The notes under the pieces were generated by a model. That model was not told the DNA's origin and did not search any database. It saw nothing but the letters and a program-made list of their open reading frames with translations. From contig CAYRRA010000027.1 of assembly GCA_964426355.1 (NCBI GenBank), positions 1 through 28,264 of the forward strand: a DNA stretch of 28,264 nt. The letters are read 5' to 3'. How positions within the stretch are numbered: position 1 is the stretch's first letter; every line of letters starts with the position of its first letter. The position numbers were made by a program, and so were the translations under genes. Shown one piece after another: positions 7,618 to 15,858 of this stretch. The DNA is from JAJFTV01 sp964426355 (GTDB lineage: Bacteria > Chloroflexota > Anaerolineae > Anaerolineales > Anaerolineaceae).

Positions 7618-10197
7618 TTATTGACCAAACACCTCTTCAGCGCGGGATTGGATACGTGCCAGGATGGTGTCGAGGTCGCCGCCGTTGACATACTCGGTGA
7701 TGCCAGCGAACTCATCCATGTTCAAGCCACCAGGCATCAGGTCGCCATAGTCGAACACAACGCCATCTGATTGAAGCAGCACGTTGGCTTTCTTGGCAGA
7801 AATTGGGTCAACATAACTCAGACCGTTGACTTTATTGTTGGGCGAGAGGTCGAAGCCAGAGGCTGCCCAGGCGCGCCCGCCACGTCCAGACGTCAGGTAA
7901 GCCACCACAGCCTTAACCTCGGGCGAGTTGTTGAAGACCGCCATAAGGTCACCGCCCACCTGCATAGCCACTTTCTCTCCGCCAATACCGGGCAGGAGGA
8001 AGAAGTCATAGTCTGTTCCGAAGACCAGTTCCGGGTATTGGTTCTGGACGATGCCGCCGGCAAAGCCACTCTGTTTGACCATGTAAGCCTGGGGCGGGTC
8101 AGCAAAGACAGCATAGATGGCATCCAGGAAGCCTGTGCTCACAGTGCCTTGAGCACCGCCGAGAGCATAAGTGGGGTCTGCAGCCCAGGTACCATAAATC
8201 TCCCAGGCTTCTTTTACAGCCGGGTCAGTCCATGCCGTTGTGCCATATGCCAATCCGTTGACAAAATCAGCACCCTGAGTACGGATGAGGATATCCTGAA
8301 CGAGGTCGGTACCGGTCCACCCGGTGGCTGCACCGCTCTCCATGCCCATAGCAAAGGGCACACTGCCATCGGCTTTGATCTGATCAGCGAGGGCAACGAA
8401 CTCTTCCCAGGTGGTGGGTACTTTATAACCTGCTGCTGCAAACTCAACCGGGCTGTACCAAACCAGGCTCTTGATATCGGATTTCACAAATACGCCGTAA
8501 ATCTCTCCATCGACCGATCCCAGGTCTAGCCAGGAAGAGTCATAGTTTTCAAGGTGTGCGCCGGCATCTTTCATCGGCACGAGAGAATTTTTGTACTGCT
8601 CCAATGAACCGACACTGGGCATCATGGTGATATCGGGCGGATTGCCGCCTTCAACACGGGTTGCCAGCACGGCTGACAGGTCGCGGGTGCCTTCGTAGGC
8701 GATCGTGATCCCGCATGCTTCGGTGAGCGGGGCAAAAATATCCAGAATGCGTGCTTCCTCATCGCCGGACCAGACACCCAGCAATGAGATTTCGCCACCA
8801 GCGCTGCCCATGCAGTCGATGGATGCCAGACCTTCGATTACTTCTTCCGCACGATCCTGCAATCGACTTAGAATGATGTCGAGGTCGCCACCGTTGACAT
8901 ATTCTGTGACGCCAGCGAATTCATCCATGTTCAAACCACCGGGCAATAAATCTCCATAATCGAAGACAACGCCAGTGGCTTCTGCCAGTGCTTTCGCCTT
9001 GGCTTGTGAAATCGGATCGGTGTAATATAATGGATCCACTTTCATGTTCGGTGATAAATCGAAACCAGAGGCTGCCCAGGCATTTGCTCCTTGTTCACTG
9101 GTCAGATACCCCACTACAGCTTTAACTTCGGGCGAGTTGTTGAAGACTGCCATGAGGTCACCGCCCACCTGCATGGGCACTTTCTCTCCGCCGATACCGG
9201 GCAGGACGAAGAAGTCATAGTCGGTTCCGAAAACCAGTTCCGGGTATTGGTTCTGGACGATACCGCCGGCAAAGCCACTCTGTTTGACCATGTAAGCCTG
9301 GGGCGGGTCAGCAAAGACAGCATAGATGGCATCCAGGAAGCCTGTGCTCACAGTGCCTTGAGCACCGCCGAGAGCATAAGTGGGGTCTGCAGCCCAGGTA
9401 CCATAAATCTCCCAGGCTTCTTTTACAGCCGGGTCAGTCCATGCCGTTGTGCCATATGCCAATCCGTTGACAAAATCAGCACCCTGAGTACGGATGAGGA
9501 TATCCTGAACGAGGTCGGTACCGGTCCACCCGGTGGCTGCACCGCTCTCCATGCCCATAGCAAAGGGCACACTGCCATCGGCTTTGATCTGATCAGCGAG
9601 GGCAACGAACTCTTCCCAGGTGGTGGGTACTTTATAACCTGCTGCTGCAAACTCAACCGGGCTGTACCAAACCAGGCTCTTGATATCGGATTTCACAAAT
9701 ACGCCGTAAATCTCTCCATCGACCGATCCCAGGTCTAGCCAGGAAGAGTCATAGTTTTCAAGGTGTGCGCCGGCATCTTTCATCGGCACGAGAGAATTTT
9801 TGTACTGCTCCAATGAACCGACACTGGGCATCATGGTGATATCGGGCGGATTGCCGCCTTCAACACGGGTTGCCAGCACGGCTGACAGGTCGCGGGTGCC
9901 TTCGTAGGCGATCGTGATCCCGCATGCTTCGGTGAGCGGGGCAAAAATATCCAGAATGCGTGCTTCCTCATCGCCGGACCAGACACCCAGCAATGAGATT
10001 TCGCCACCAGTACTGCCCATACAGTCGATTTTTGGGGTTACCACTTCCTTTTCGGTTGGTTCTTCTACAACTGGAGCTTCAGTTGGTTTTTCTTCAACTG
10101 GAGCCTGCGTTGGTTCAGTTGTTTGTGGTTGACAGGCTGTGAACAACAGTGCCAACACAGCTAAAAGACTGACGATCATTAACGCTTTCTTACTCAT
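7618..10197 (-). CDS. Tandem-duplicated sugar ABC substrate-binding lipoprotein (two binding domains)
   Basis: This is the extracytoplasmic receptor of the alpha-glucoside-type importer. It has a lipoprotein signal peptide with Cys22 (LLFTAC), a Pro/Glu/Thr linker to residue 56, then two consecutive family 1 solute-binding domains: residues 57-459 and 460-859, each beginning IDCMGS. The second copy has no signal peptide or linker of its own. Normal family members have one domain and about 430-460 residues, so this is about twice the usual length. The first two-thirds of the two domains are identical in DNA over 748 bp, while the C-terminal third differs at many residues (for example VGYLTSEQGANAW against VAYLTSGRGGRAW). 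The start is supported by a GGGAGAA site. Family similarity to AglE is inferred from the permeases and from TreS. An assembly error cannot be excluded from sequence alone. Confidence 0.9.
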   Translation of the reverse strand: MSKKALMIVSLLAVLALLFTACQPQTTEPTQAPVEEKPTEAPVVEEPTEKEVVTPKIDCMGSTGGEISLLGVWSGDEEARILDIFAPLTEACGITIAYEGTRDLSAVLATRVEGGNPPDITMMPSVGSLEQYKNSLVPMKDAGAHLENYDSSWLDLGSVDGEIYGVFVKSDIKSLVWYSPVEFAAAGYKVPTTWEEFVALADQIKADGSVPFAMGMESGAATGWTGTDLVQDILIRTQGADFVNGLAYGTTAWTDPAVKEAWEIYGTWAADPTYALGGAQGTVSTGFLDAIYAVFADPPQAYMVKQSGFAGGIVQNQYPELVFGTDYDFFVLPGIGGEKVPMQVGGDLMAVFNNSPEVKAVVGYLTSEQGANAWAASGFDLSPNMKVDPLYYTDPISQAKAKALAEATGVVFDYGDLLPGGLNMDEFAGVTEYVNGGDLDIILSRLQDRAEEVIEGLASIDCMGSAGGEISLLGVWSGDEEARILDIFAPLTEACGITIAYEGTRDLSAVLATRVEGGNPPDITMMPSVGSLEQYKNSLVPMKDAGAHLENYDSSWLDLGSVDGEIYGVFVKSDIKSLVWYSPVEFAAAGYKVPTTWEEFVALADQIKADGSVPFAMGMESGAATGWTGTDLVQDILIRTQGADFVNGLAYGTTAWTDPAVKEAWEIYGTWAADPTYALGGAQGTVSTGFLDAIYAVFADPPQAYMVKQSGFAGGIVQNQYPELVFGTDYDFFLLPGIGGEKVAMQVGGDLMAVFNNSPEVKAVVAYLTSGRGGRAWAASGFDLSPNNKVNGLSYVDPISAKKANVLLQSDGVVFDYGDLMPGGLNMDEFAGITEYVNGGDLDTILARIQSRAEEVFGQ
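8054..8801 (-). repeat. Direct repeat, second copy (748 bp identical)
   Basis: This stretch is identical base for base to 9263-10010, with an offset of 1209 bp (403 codons). It encodes the N-terminal two-thirds of the second binding domain. Mismatches begin at 8053 on one side and 8802 on the other. Confidence 0.95.
9263..10010 (-). repeat. Direct repeat, first copy (748 bp identical)
   Basis: Partner of 8054-8801. It lies in the first binding domain. The full in-frame repeat unit is 8821-10029, equal to codons 57-459. Confidence 0.95.
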
Positions 10198-10323
10198 TTG
10201 TTTCTTCTCCCATAAGTAAATTTGGAATACAAAAGTTAGAACAAACGACAGGTTCGTTTTTCCGATACTAACCTCCTTTCTAGATTGTCGATTACGTCAG
10301 TTCTGTTTTGTTGTCGCGGTGTT

Positions 10324-11364
10324 TTATCCGTTTATAAAATCTGTACCACATGATTCCCGGATAACCAGGTGAGTGTCTAGTAAAATACGTTTCTTTTCGG
10401 GTGGGTTGCCATTGATCAGCCGGATGAGCGTTTCACAACCCGTTTTTGCCAGTTCGTAAGCAGGAAGATGGACGGTCGTGAGATAAGGTTCAACGAAGCG
10501 GGAAAGGGGTACGTTATCGAAACCCACAACGGCAACATCGCGCGGGATTTGAAGACCACGTTCGCGGATGGCTGCCATTGCGCCAAAAGCGAGCACATCA
10601 CTGGCAACAAACACTGCAGTGGGGTGAACTGGTCCGTCCAGGATTGAGCACATCTGGTTGTAACCCGATTCCAGGTCGAAATCGCCAAAACGAACAAAAT
10701 CTTCCTGGTAGGGGATACCTGCTTGCTCGAGGACTTCGCGATACCCGTGTAAGCGGTCTACTGAGGCTGTGTAAGTGAGGTCTGCATTGGTGATACAAGC
10801 GATGTTTTTATGTCCGAGGTCGACAAGATGCTGTACCGCTTTTTTTGCTGCCAGGCAATTATCTACATCGACGCAATAAAAGTCATCACCGGGCATTTGC
10901 CCGAGCAACACAGTCGGGAAACCTTCTTGAATGAGAACGTGCAGCGCATCATCGTCAAAACGCGGACCAGAGAAGATGATTCCGTCGATCCGCTTTGACA
11001 GGATCAGGTTGAGATATGCCTCTGGATGGTGTTTTTCCTCGACGATATCCAGCATCAGTCGCATGTCAAATTTGCGAACGGTTTCGACCAGGCTATCCAG
11101 GATCTGGCTGGTGTACGCATCCGAAGCCAGGTGATGTGCACCGCGGGTGAGCACAAGCCCGATGATGCGGGAACGCCGGCTTGCCAATGCCTGAGCGGCA
11201 GCATCGGGTACATAGCCGAGTTCTTCAGCGGCTTTTAGCACTCTTTCACGTGTATCCTCACGGATGTTGAACCCGGGGGTGTTATTCAACACCAATGAGA
11301 CGGTTGTCCGTGAAACACCGGCAAGTTTTGCTACTTCTTCGCTTGTAGTTCGCTTTGTACTCAC
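10324..11364 (-). CDS. LacI-family transcriptional repressor of the sugar operon
   Basis: A 346-residue LacI/GalR protein. An N-terminal helix-turn-helix (about residues 9-28, EEVAKLAGVSRTTVSLVLNN) is followed by the hinge-helix motif AQALAS (57-62) and a periplasmic-binding-like effector domain. I chose the GTG at 11364 because an AGGACGGG site precedes it and the protein then begins STKRTTSEEV as expected. An upstream ATG at 11406 would start within the operator region. No terminator separates it from the binding-protein gene 126 bp downstream, so it probably heads the operon. The consensus promoter and palindromes just upstream suggest autoregulation, with an alpha-glucoside or derivative as inducer. 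Confidence 0.92.
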   Translation of the reverse strand: MSTKRTTSEEVAKLAGVSRTTVSLVLNNTPGFNIREDTRERVLKAAEELGYVPDAAAQALASRRSRIIGLVLTRGAHHLASDAYTSQILDSLVETVRKFDMRLMLDIVEEKHHPEAYLNLILSKRIDGIIFSGPRFDDDALHVLIQEGFPTVLLGQMPGDDFYCVDVDNCLAAKKAVQHLVDLGHKNIACITNADLTYTASVDRLHGYREVLEQAGIPYQEDFVRFGDFDLESGYNQMCSILDGPVHPTAVFVASDVLAFGAMAAIRERGLQIPRDVAVVGFDNVPLSRFVEPYLTTVHLPAYELAKTGCETLIRLINGNPPEKKRILLDTHLVIRESCGTDFING

Positions 11365-11385
11365 AATATCCCGTCCTGAAAAATG

Positions 11386-11414
11386 AGTAACACGTGTTAC
11401 TAACACGCGTTACT
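11386..11414 (-). promoter_or_regulatory. Two overlapping LacI-type operators
   Basis: Site 1 (11386-11401) is the perfect palindrome AGTAACACGTGTTACT. Site 2 (11399-11414) reads AGTAACGCGTGTTAGT on the minus strand and differs at two positions. Their centres are 13 bp apart. They sit immediately downstream of the -10 box, over the expected start of transcription, so a bound repressor would block initiation. Assignment to the adjacent LacI protein is inferred from position and palindrome type. Confidence 0.75.
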
Positions 11415-11443
11415 ATTATAGAAAATTTTGAAACACTTGTCAA
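11415..11443 (-). promoter_or_regulatory. Consensus sigma-70 promoter of the LacI/sugar operon
   Basis: TTGACA (11438-11443) and TATAAT (11415-11420) on the minus strand are separated by exactly 17 bp, a full-consensus housekeeping promoter. It would be very strong unless repressed by the adjacent operators. Confidence 0.88.
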
Positions 11444-11507
11444 TAACCAATTGCCAAAGAAAATTCTTGATTCTTTCGGTATCTTTTTCTGGGAAAGATG
11501 AATGATG

Positions 11508-11544
11508 AAAAAAAGAGGCAACCCTCGTTATGCTGGCGTTACCT
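11508..11544 (-). terminator. Probable terminator of the serine hydrolase/LLM/membrane-protein operon
   Basis: On the minus strand AGGTAAC pairs with GTTGCCT (one G-U pair), followed by C and seven Ts. The hairpin begins at the stop codon of the membrane-protein gene. Confidence 0.6.
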
Positions 11545-12298
11545 ACAGATGCAGCAACAAGCCAATTGAAAAACTGATCGCATTCATAAGAACGCTCAAC
11601 GAGATGATGTGCTTCAAACTGACATGCCGCCGGGCGACGAGATAGAGAAAGAGGATTTCTAGCCCCACAGCCACAACCTCGGACAGGGCGGTGACCCAGC
11701 CTGTTTCCAACGGCAAAAGTGGGAATGCAAACCAGACGAGCGGTAAGGTGAACAGGCTGGCAAGCGGCACAAATCCCAACGCGACGCGTGGCAGGTGAAA
11801 TGCAGCCAGGTAAAGCCCCGCCACCAGGGTCTCCAGAACCACAGTCGAGAGAAAACCCGGGCAGCAAAGACAGCTCTTAAACAAGCTGCCCAGGGACGTT
11901 CTTTCTTTCACGATGAGCGCATCTTCGGTGACGGTGACGGTATAACTGGCGCTGAAGCTTTTTTTCTCTAACACATTGCTCTCGCGCGTCCGGTCGCTGA
12001 AGACGATGATGAGTTTGTGATAATCAGCGTAACCATACGCCAGTGAAGAGCAGCTCCCTTCGTAGCAGTTGAACCCTTGCGGTCCCAATTCTTCGAGCGG
12101 AGCACCGTCCGCGCAGGTTTCTTCATCGCATTCGATCTGTTCGCCGCTGATAATGGCAACTTCATCGATTTCATAGACAAAGGAGAAATGCATGGAAGGC
12201 TTCGGACCGACATCTGCACTGGCGGGAGCAGGTGGCAGGAGCAAAATGAACAGAACCATCAAGAATAGAGAGGGGAAAGCCAGGGCTTTTTTTGTCAT
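11543..12298 (-). CDS. Membrane protein of unknown function with signal peptide and paired CX4C motifs
   Basis: I do not recognise a named family. Residues 1-28 form a signal peptide ending PASA, followed by DVGPKPSM. The extracytoplasmic part (about 29-140) contains two CX4C pairs, Cys57/Cys62 and Cys78/Cys83, which could form disulfides, and a beta-rich stretch. After a cysteine cluster (KSCLCC, 142-146) come about four hydrophobic segments (around 149-168, 173-193, 203-222 and 230-250). The start is supported by AGGAGTCAA before the ATG. It lies 31 bp after the LLM oxidoreductase gene and probably shares its transcript. Similar proteins beginning ADVGPKPSM are, to my recollection, common in Anaerolineae. 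Confidence 0.8.
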   Translation of the reverse strand: MTKKALAFPSLFLMVLFILLLPPAPASADVGPKPSMHFSFVYEIDEVAIISGEQIECDEETCADGAPLEELGPQGFNCYEGSCSSLAYGYADYHKLIIVFSDRTRESNVLEKKSFSASYTVTVTEDALIVKERTSLGSLFKSCLCCPGFLSTVVLETLVAGLYLAAFHLPRVALGFVPLASLFTLPLVWFAFPLLPLETGWVTALSEVVAVGLEILFLYLVARRHVSLKHIISLSVLMNAISFSIGLLLHL

Positions 12299-12329
12299 TT
12301 GACTCCTGCCTTTTGTTTCAGATGATTGA

Positions 12330-13241
12330 TTAACCGATCAATGTTTTGGCAAGTAATTCGATACCGGGAAGATCATCGACATCGAGCCATTGCAGCATCA
12401 CGCGCTGTACACCGGCTTCTTCCAGTTCATCCACCTGTTCTTTGATCTCTGCGGGTGTGCCGATGACCGCGCCGCGTTCACGTAGTTCCTGTACTGAACG
12501 TCCGTGCAGCTTTGCCTTAACTGCCGCGTCGTCTGCACCAAAGAGCACTGCGGTCATCAGGGTGCGTTTTACATCCAGTGGACTGCGCGCCTGCTGCTCA
12601 AGCAGTTCATCCAGATGCCGGCTGAGAAGGGTGAACCTGGATGCGGGTATAAAAACCGCATTCCACTCCTGGGCATAGCGGGCTGCCAATGGAAGGGTCA
12701 ATTTGAGACCGTTCCCACCGATGACGATGGGCGGTCCGCCAGCGCGTTGAGGGCGTGGCAGCAGCACAGCGTCGTGCATCTGGTAATATTTTCCGCTGAA
12801 CGTGAGCGGTTCGTCCTTTTGCAGTAAATGCGTGATGATGTGCAATCCTTCTTCAAAACGTTCAAAGCGCCCGGCGACATCGAGCAGGTCATAGCTGTAG
12901 TTTTTATGCTCGCGCTCCTGCCAGCCGGCTCCTAAGCCCAACCGCAGCCTGCCGCCAGAAAGGTCATCGACGGCGGAAGCCATACGCGCGGTCATTGCGG
13001 GATGGCGGAAGGATACCGGGCTGACCAGCGGACCAAATTCGATCCGCCGGGTGTGGCTGGCAAGCCAGGTGAGCGAGACCCACATCTCCAGCGAATCCAT
13101 ATCTGGCGGGCTGACATTCGTGAAGTGGTCGGAGCGGTATAAGCCAGCAAAACCCAGTTCTTCAGCAGCGATTCCCAATCGCTGCCAGCGCCCCCAGTTC
13201 ATCCCATATTGCCCCTCCACCATTAATGCAATCTCGATCAT
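12330..13241 (-). CDS. LLM-class flavin/F420-dependent oxidoreductase
   Basis: A 303-residue cytoplasmic TIM-barrel oxidoreductase of the luciferase-like monooxygenase superfamily. Supporting motifs include AAEELGFAGLYRSDHF near the N-terminus, GPLVSPVSFRHPAMTARMA, the DLSGGRLRLGLGAGWQ block, GKYYQMHDAVLLPRPQ, PPIVIGGNG and the C-terminal IGTPAEIKEQV. The family uses FMN or coenzyme F420; the LGAGW block and HP at the end of the third motif are often seen in F420-type members, but the cofactor and substrate are not decided here. The start at 13241 is chosen for its GGGAGGAAAAT site; an ATG 15 bp upstream overlaps that region. It is 25 bp downstream of the serine hydrolase gene. Confidence 0.9.
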   Translation of the reverse strand: MIEIALMVEGQYGMNWGRWQRLGIAAEELGFAGLYRSDHFTNVSPPDMDSLEMWVSLTWLASHTRRIEFGPLVSPVSFRHPAMTARMASAVDDLSGGRLRLGLGAGWQEREHKNYSYDLLDVAGRFERFEEGLHIITHLLQKDEPLTFSGKYYQMHDAVLLPRPQRAGGPPIVIGGNGLKLTLPLAARYAQEWNAVFIPASRFTLLSRHLDELLEQQARSPLDVKRTLMTAVLFGADDAAVKAKLHGRSVQELRERGAVIGTPAEIKEQVDELEEAGVQRVMLQWLDVDDLPGIELLAKTLIG

Positions 13242-13266
13242 ATTTTCCTCCCGCATCCTTAATCGC

Positions 13267-14871
13267 TCAGGATGCTACTTTTTCAAACAGAATGCCTTTA
13301 ACCCGCCCCGCATTGATTTTGAAGCCAGTGATTTTTCCGTTTTCGGATCGGTTGAACTTGATGCTGGGCATACCAGCAGAGAAGTTGTCTGGCAGGGTGG
13401 GTTTTAGAATTTTCATGAAGGGAGTCTCCGGTGTAACCGTAAGCTGGTCCTCCTTGACGTTGAAGTGGTAGGTTATGTTTAATTCGGAACTGAAATAGCT
13501 GCCTTCATACTCCTTGAGTTCCTCTGCGGTCAATTGTACAGTCTCGATGCGAGTGAAGGTGAATGTTTCTATACCGTCAGCGATGACCACAGACATTATT
13601 TTGTTACCATCTTCAAAATAGACATCCAGTTTAGCCGGTGCGTCTTGCGCGATGAAATGATCCGGTGTTGTTGCAACAAGCGTGAACTTGTAACCCAGGG
13701 TATCCAGCGTGAGGGTTTTGCTGGCTGCCGTCACTTCTGCCGATGCGCCTTTTTCCTTGCTATGATATGCACCGATCTTTTCCTGCAATAGTGCTTCCGT
13801 AATCTCAAAAACCACCTGGTCATCTGCCCCTTTTTCAACCTCTTTTGCTTCGAGCAGGTTTTCAAGGTAAATATCGGCTACCTGGCAGCAAAGGCTGTCT
13901 GGCGGCATATCGCCCAGGTTTGCCAGGCAGATGACGGAGAAGCGTTGTTCCGGGAAGCGCAGGAGCTGGGCGCGGTATCCGTACCAGGAGCCGCCGTGGG
14001 AGACCGTTTTCAAACCGCGGTAAGTGGAAACCATCAAACCAAAAGCGTATTCGAGCTTTTCACCGCTGTTGAGAACCCCAACGGTTTGCATCTGCTCAAT
14101 CAAGTCTTGCCCGCCGCCGTCCAATTTGTTGTTGTAAAAATTCTGATCCCACAGGAAAAGGTCTTCGACGTTGGTATACACAGCGCCGTCGCCCATGACA
14201 TCGAAGATGCCCATGTCAATTTCGAAACCGCCCTCTTTCTTTTTGCCATACCCGCTGGCGCGGTTGGGTACAATCTCTTTGAAATTGTTGTGGAAATGCG
14301 AGTTTTTCATTCCCAGCGGACCAAAGATATGCTCCTCGGCGAAATCGCGCAGATTTTTACCCGATGCACGCTGGACAATCTCTGACATCAGGAAGTAGCC
14401 TGAATTGCTGTAAAGATGCTCCTCGCCGGGAAGGAAATTCAACTGATTTTGCCGGGCGATTAAGTCAACCACAACCGGTTCCTGGTAATCGTTCTCAAAT
14501 GGCAGGTTGGCGAGTGCCATCAGAGTGAGATAATCCCTTAACCCACTGGTATGGTGAACCAGGTGACGCACGGTGATCGTTTTTTCATATTCAGGCATTT
14601 CAGGCAGGTACTTCTGGATGGGGTCATCCAAAGAGAGCTTGCCGTGCCGGGCGAGCAGCAAGATGCTCAGAGCTGTGAACTGTTTAGACGTGGAGCCGAT
14701 ATCGAAAATGGTTTCCGGTTTGATCGGTACGTTGTGCTCCAGGTTCGCCATACCGTATCCTCTTTTGTAGATGATCTTTCCATCTTGAATAACAGCCAGG
14801 GCGCAACCCGGTGAATCGGGTCTATCCCATTCGGCAAATACCTGGTCTACACGGTCGGTGATTGTTTTCAC
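13267..14871 (-). CDS. Serine hydrolase, class C beta-lactamase/DD-peptidase-like (S12)
   Basis: The 534-residue protein has the three active-site motifs of the S12 family: SxxK (Ser60-Thr-Ser-Lys63 in FDIGSTSKQFT), YxN (Tyr154-Ser-Asn156) and HGG (292-294). The catalytic domain ends near residue 340. The remainder is a beta-rich C-terminal extension of the type often attached to such hydrolases. No signal peptide is visible, so it is probably cytoplasmic. That is unlike secreted penicillin-binding proteins and more like esterases or D-amino-acid peptidases of this family. The start is GTG, supported by AAGGAGAAAAAC. It is first of three genes in a probable operon with the LLM oxidoreductase and the CX4C membrane protein. 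The real substrate (ester, amide or D-aminoacyl peptide) is unknown. Confidence 0.88.
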   Translation of the reverse strand: MKTITDRVDQVFAEWDRPDSPGCALAVIQDGKIIYKRGYGMANLEHNVPIKPETIFDIGSTSKQFTALSILLLARHGKLSLDDPIQKYLPEMPEYEKTITVRHLVHHTSGLRDYLTLMALANLPFENDYQEPVVVDLIARQNQLNFLPGEEHLYSNSGYFLMSEIVQRASGKNLRDFAEEHIFGPLGMKNSHFHNNFKEIVPNRASGYGKKKEGGFEIDMGIFDVMGDGAVYTNVEDLFLWDQNFYNNKLDGGGQDLIEQMQTVGVLNSGEKLEYAFGLMVSTYRGLKTVSHGGSWYGYRAQLLRFPEQRFSVICLANLGDMPPDSLCCQVADIYLENLLEAKEVEKGADDQVVFEITEALLQEKIGAYHSKEKGASAEVTAASKTLTLDTLGYKFTLVATTPDHFIAQDAPAKLDVYFEDGNKIMSVVIADGIETFTFTRIETVQLTAEELKEYEGSYFSSELNITYHFNVKEDQLTVTPETPFMKILKPTLPDNFSAGMPSIKFNRSENGKITGFKINAGRVKGILFEKVAS

Positions 14872-15186
14872 GTTTTTCTCCTTATAGATGGATTAGAAAG
14901 AGGGTATCCCTTTCCGGGATGGTAGAAAAAACGCCATAGAACGGGGTGTCAGGTTCAGTTTGTTTTTCTTTCAATATCATATTGACGGAGAGGTCAGCGT
15001 CGTCCCAAATGGCATACCCGTATCAAGTTTAACATAATTTTTTGATTGAGCTCTCCTACTCTTAACCCAATCCCGTATCGCATGTCACGGATTACCACCC
15101 TACAACTCTCTTTTAAGACAGTCTCTACGAGATAAGAGTGAATAAGATTGCTAATTGCTTGTCAGATGGGCAGAAACGGATAGGCT
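14872..15186. other. Intergenic region without a gene
   Basis: About 315 bp between the serine hydrolase and the TIGR00266 gene, both on the minus strand. I see no credible coding sequence, no strong terminator and no promoter with both boxes at proper spacing. A short ATCCC/GGGAT hairpin lies near 14906-14920. Confidence 0.5.
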
Positions 15187-15858
15187 TTACTCTCTGGATG
15201 GCAATTGCGGAATGATCCAATTGATCAGCGCATGGGGCGAACGCGTCTGGATGTAGAGTTTTCCCGGTCCTGTTATTTCGACGACCAGTCCTTCACCGGA
15301 AAGCAGGGTCGATTTGAGCCCGCCAACAGTGCGCGTTTGCACACTGATCGAATTTTGGAAAGCGACCAGGTGTGAAGAGTCGACTATGTATTTTTCATTG
15401 GCAGCCAGGACTTTTTCATATATGGCGCCATAGGAGGAGACCAGCAGCTTTCCGCTGCCCCTGGCTTCCAACATCGACAAGCCTTCACCGGCAGCAAAGG
15501 CTTTCCCGCTGACTTTCGCATTGATCTCTATGGACGATTCGGATGCCATGAACGATCCAGACTGCACCATGAGAGTATCGTTGTTCATCTCGATTAAGGC
15601 AACATCACCGGGGAGTTCAGGTGCCAGCGTGATTTCTCCAGACTGTGCACCGGTTTTCCAGAAGTTCTGAAAGAGCGATTCGCCGCCCAGCAGAGAGCGA
15701 CCCAGCGATTTAAGCAGACCACCTTCCATTTTGGTTTCCACTTCAACACCTGCGGAATGGCTGACCATGGCGCCCGGTTCGGCGCGCAGGCGTTCATTGG
15801 GTTCCATTCGGACAATCGCCAGTGAATACGAAGGGCGATACGCAATTTCGATTTCCAT
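15187..15858 (-). CDS. TIGR00266/AIM24-family protein
   Basis: A 223-residue protein with the family's beta-helical pattern: EIAYRPSYSLAIVRMEPNE at the start, AEPGAMVSHSAGVEVETKM (28-46), the SLLGGESLFQNFW block, LPGDVALIEMNNDTLMVQSG, then VAFQNSISVQTRTVGGLKS and SGEGLVVEITGPGKLYIQTRS near the end. It has no signal peptide or membrane segment. The bacterial family is widespread, often appears in stress or tellurium-resistance-like contexts, and has no firmly established biochemical role. The start at 15858 is set by an AAGGAGAGATATT site; an in-frame ATG 39 bp upstream lacks one. It is divergent from the M81 peptidase cluster. Confidence 0.9.
   Translation of the reverse strand: MEIEIAYRPSYSLAIVRMEPNERLRAEPGAMVSHSAGVEVETKMEGGLLKSLGRSLLGGESLFQNFWKTGAQSGEITLAPELPGDVALIEMNNDTLMVQSGSFMASESSIEINAKVSGKAFAAGEGLSMLEARGSGKLLVSSYGAIYEKVLAANEKYIVDSSHLVAFQNSISVQTRTVGGLKSTLLSGEGLVVEITGPGKLYIQTRSPHALINWIIPQLPSRE

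Noticed and set aside
7771..9738. Long plus-strand open frames of 252 and 215 codons opposite the binding-protein gene
   Set aside because: They are antisense shadows of the duplicated binding-domain gene; their matching sequences only reflect the DNA repeat, and neither has a ribosome-binding site or a family match.
11400..11867. A 155-codon minus-strand frame overlapping the unknown membrane protein
   Set aside because: It lies in another frame of a gene with a clear signal peptide and ribosome-binding site, and would run into the LacI promoter.
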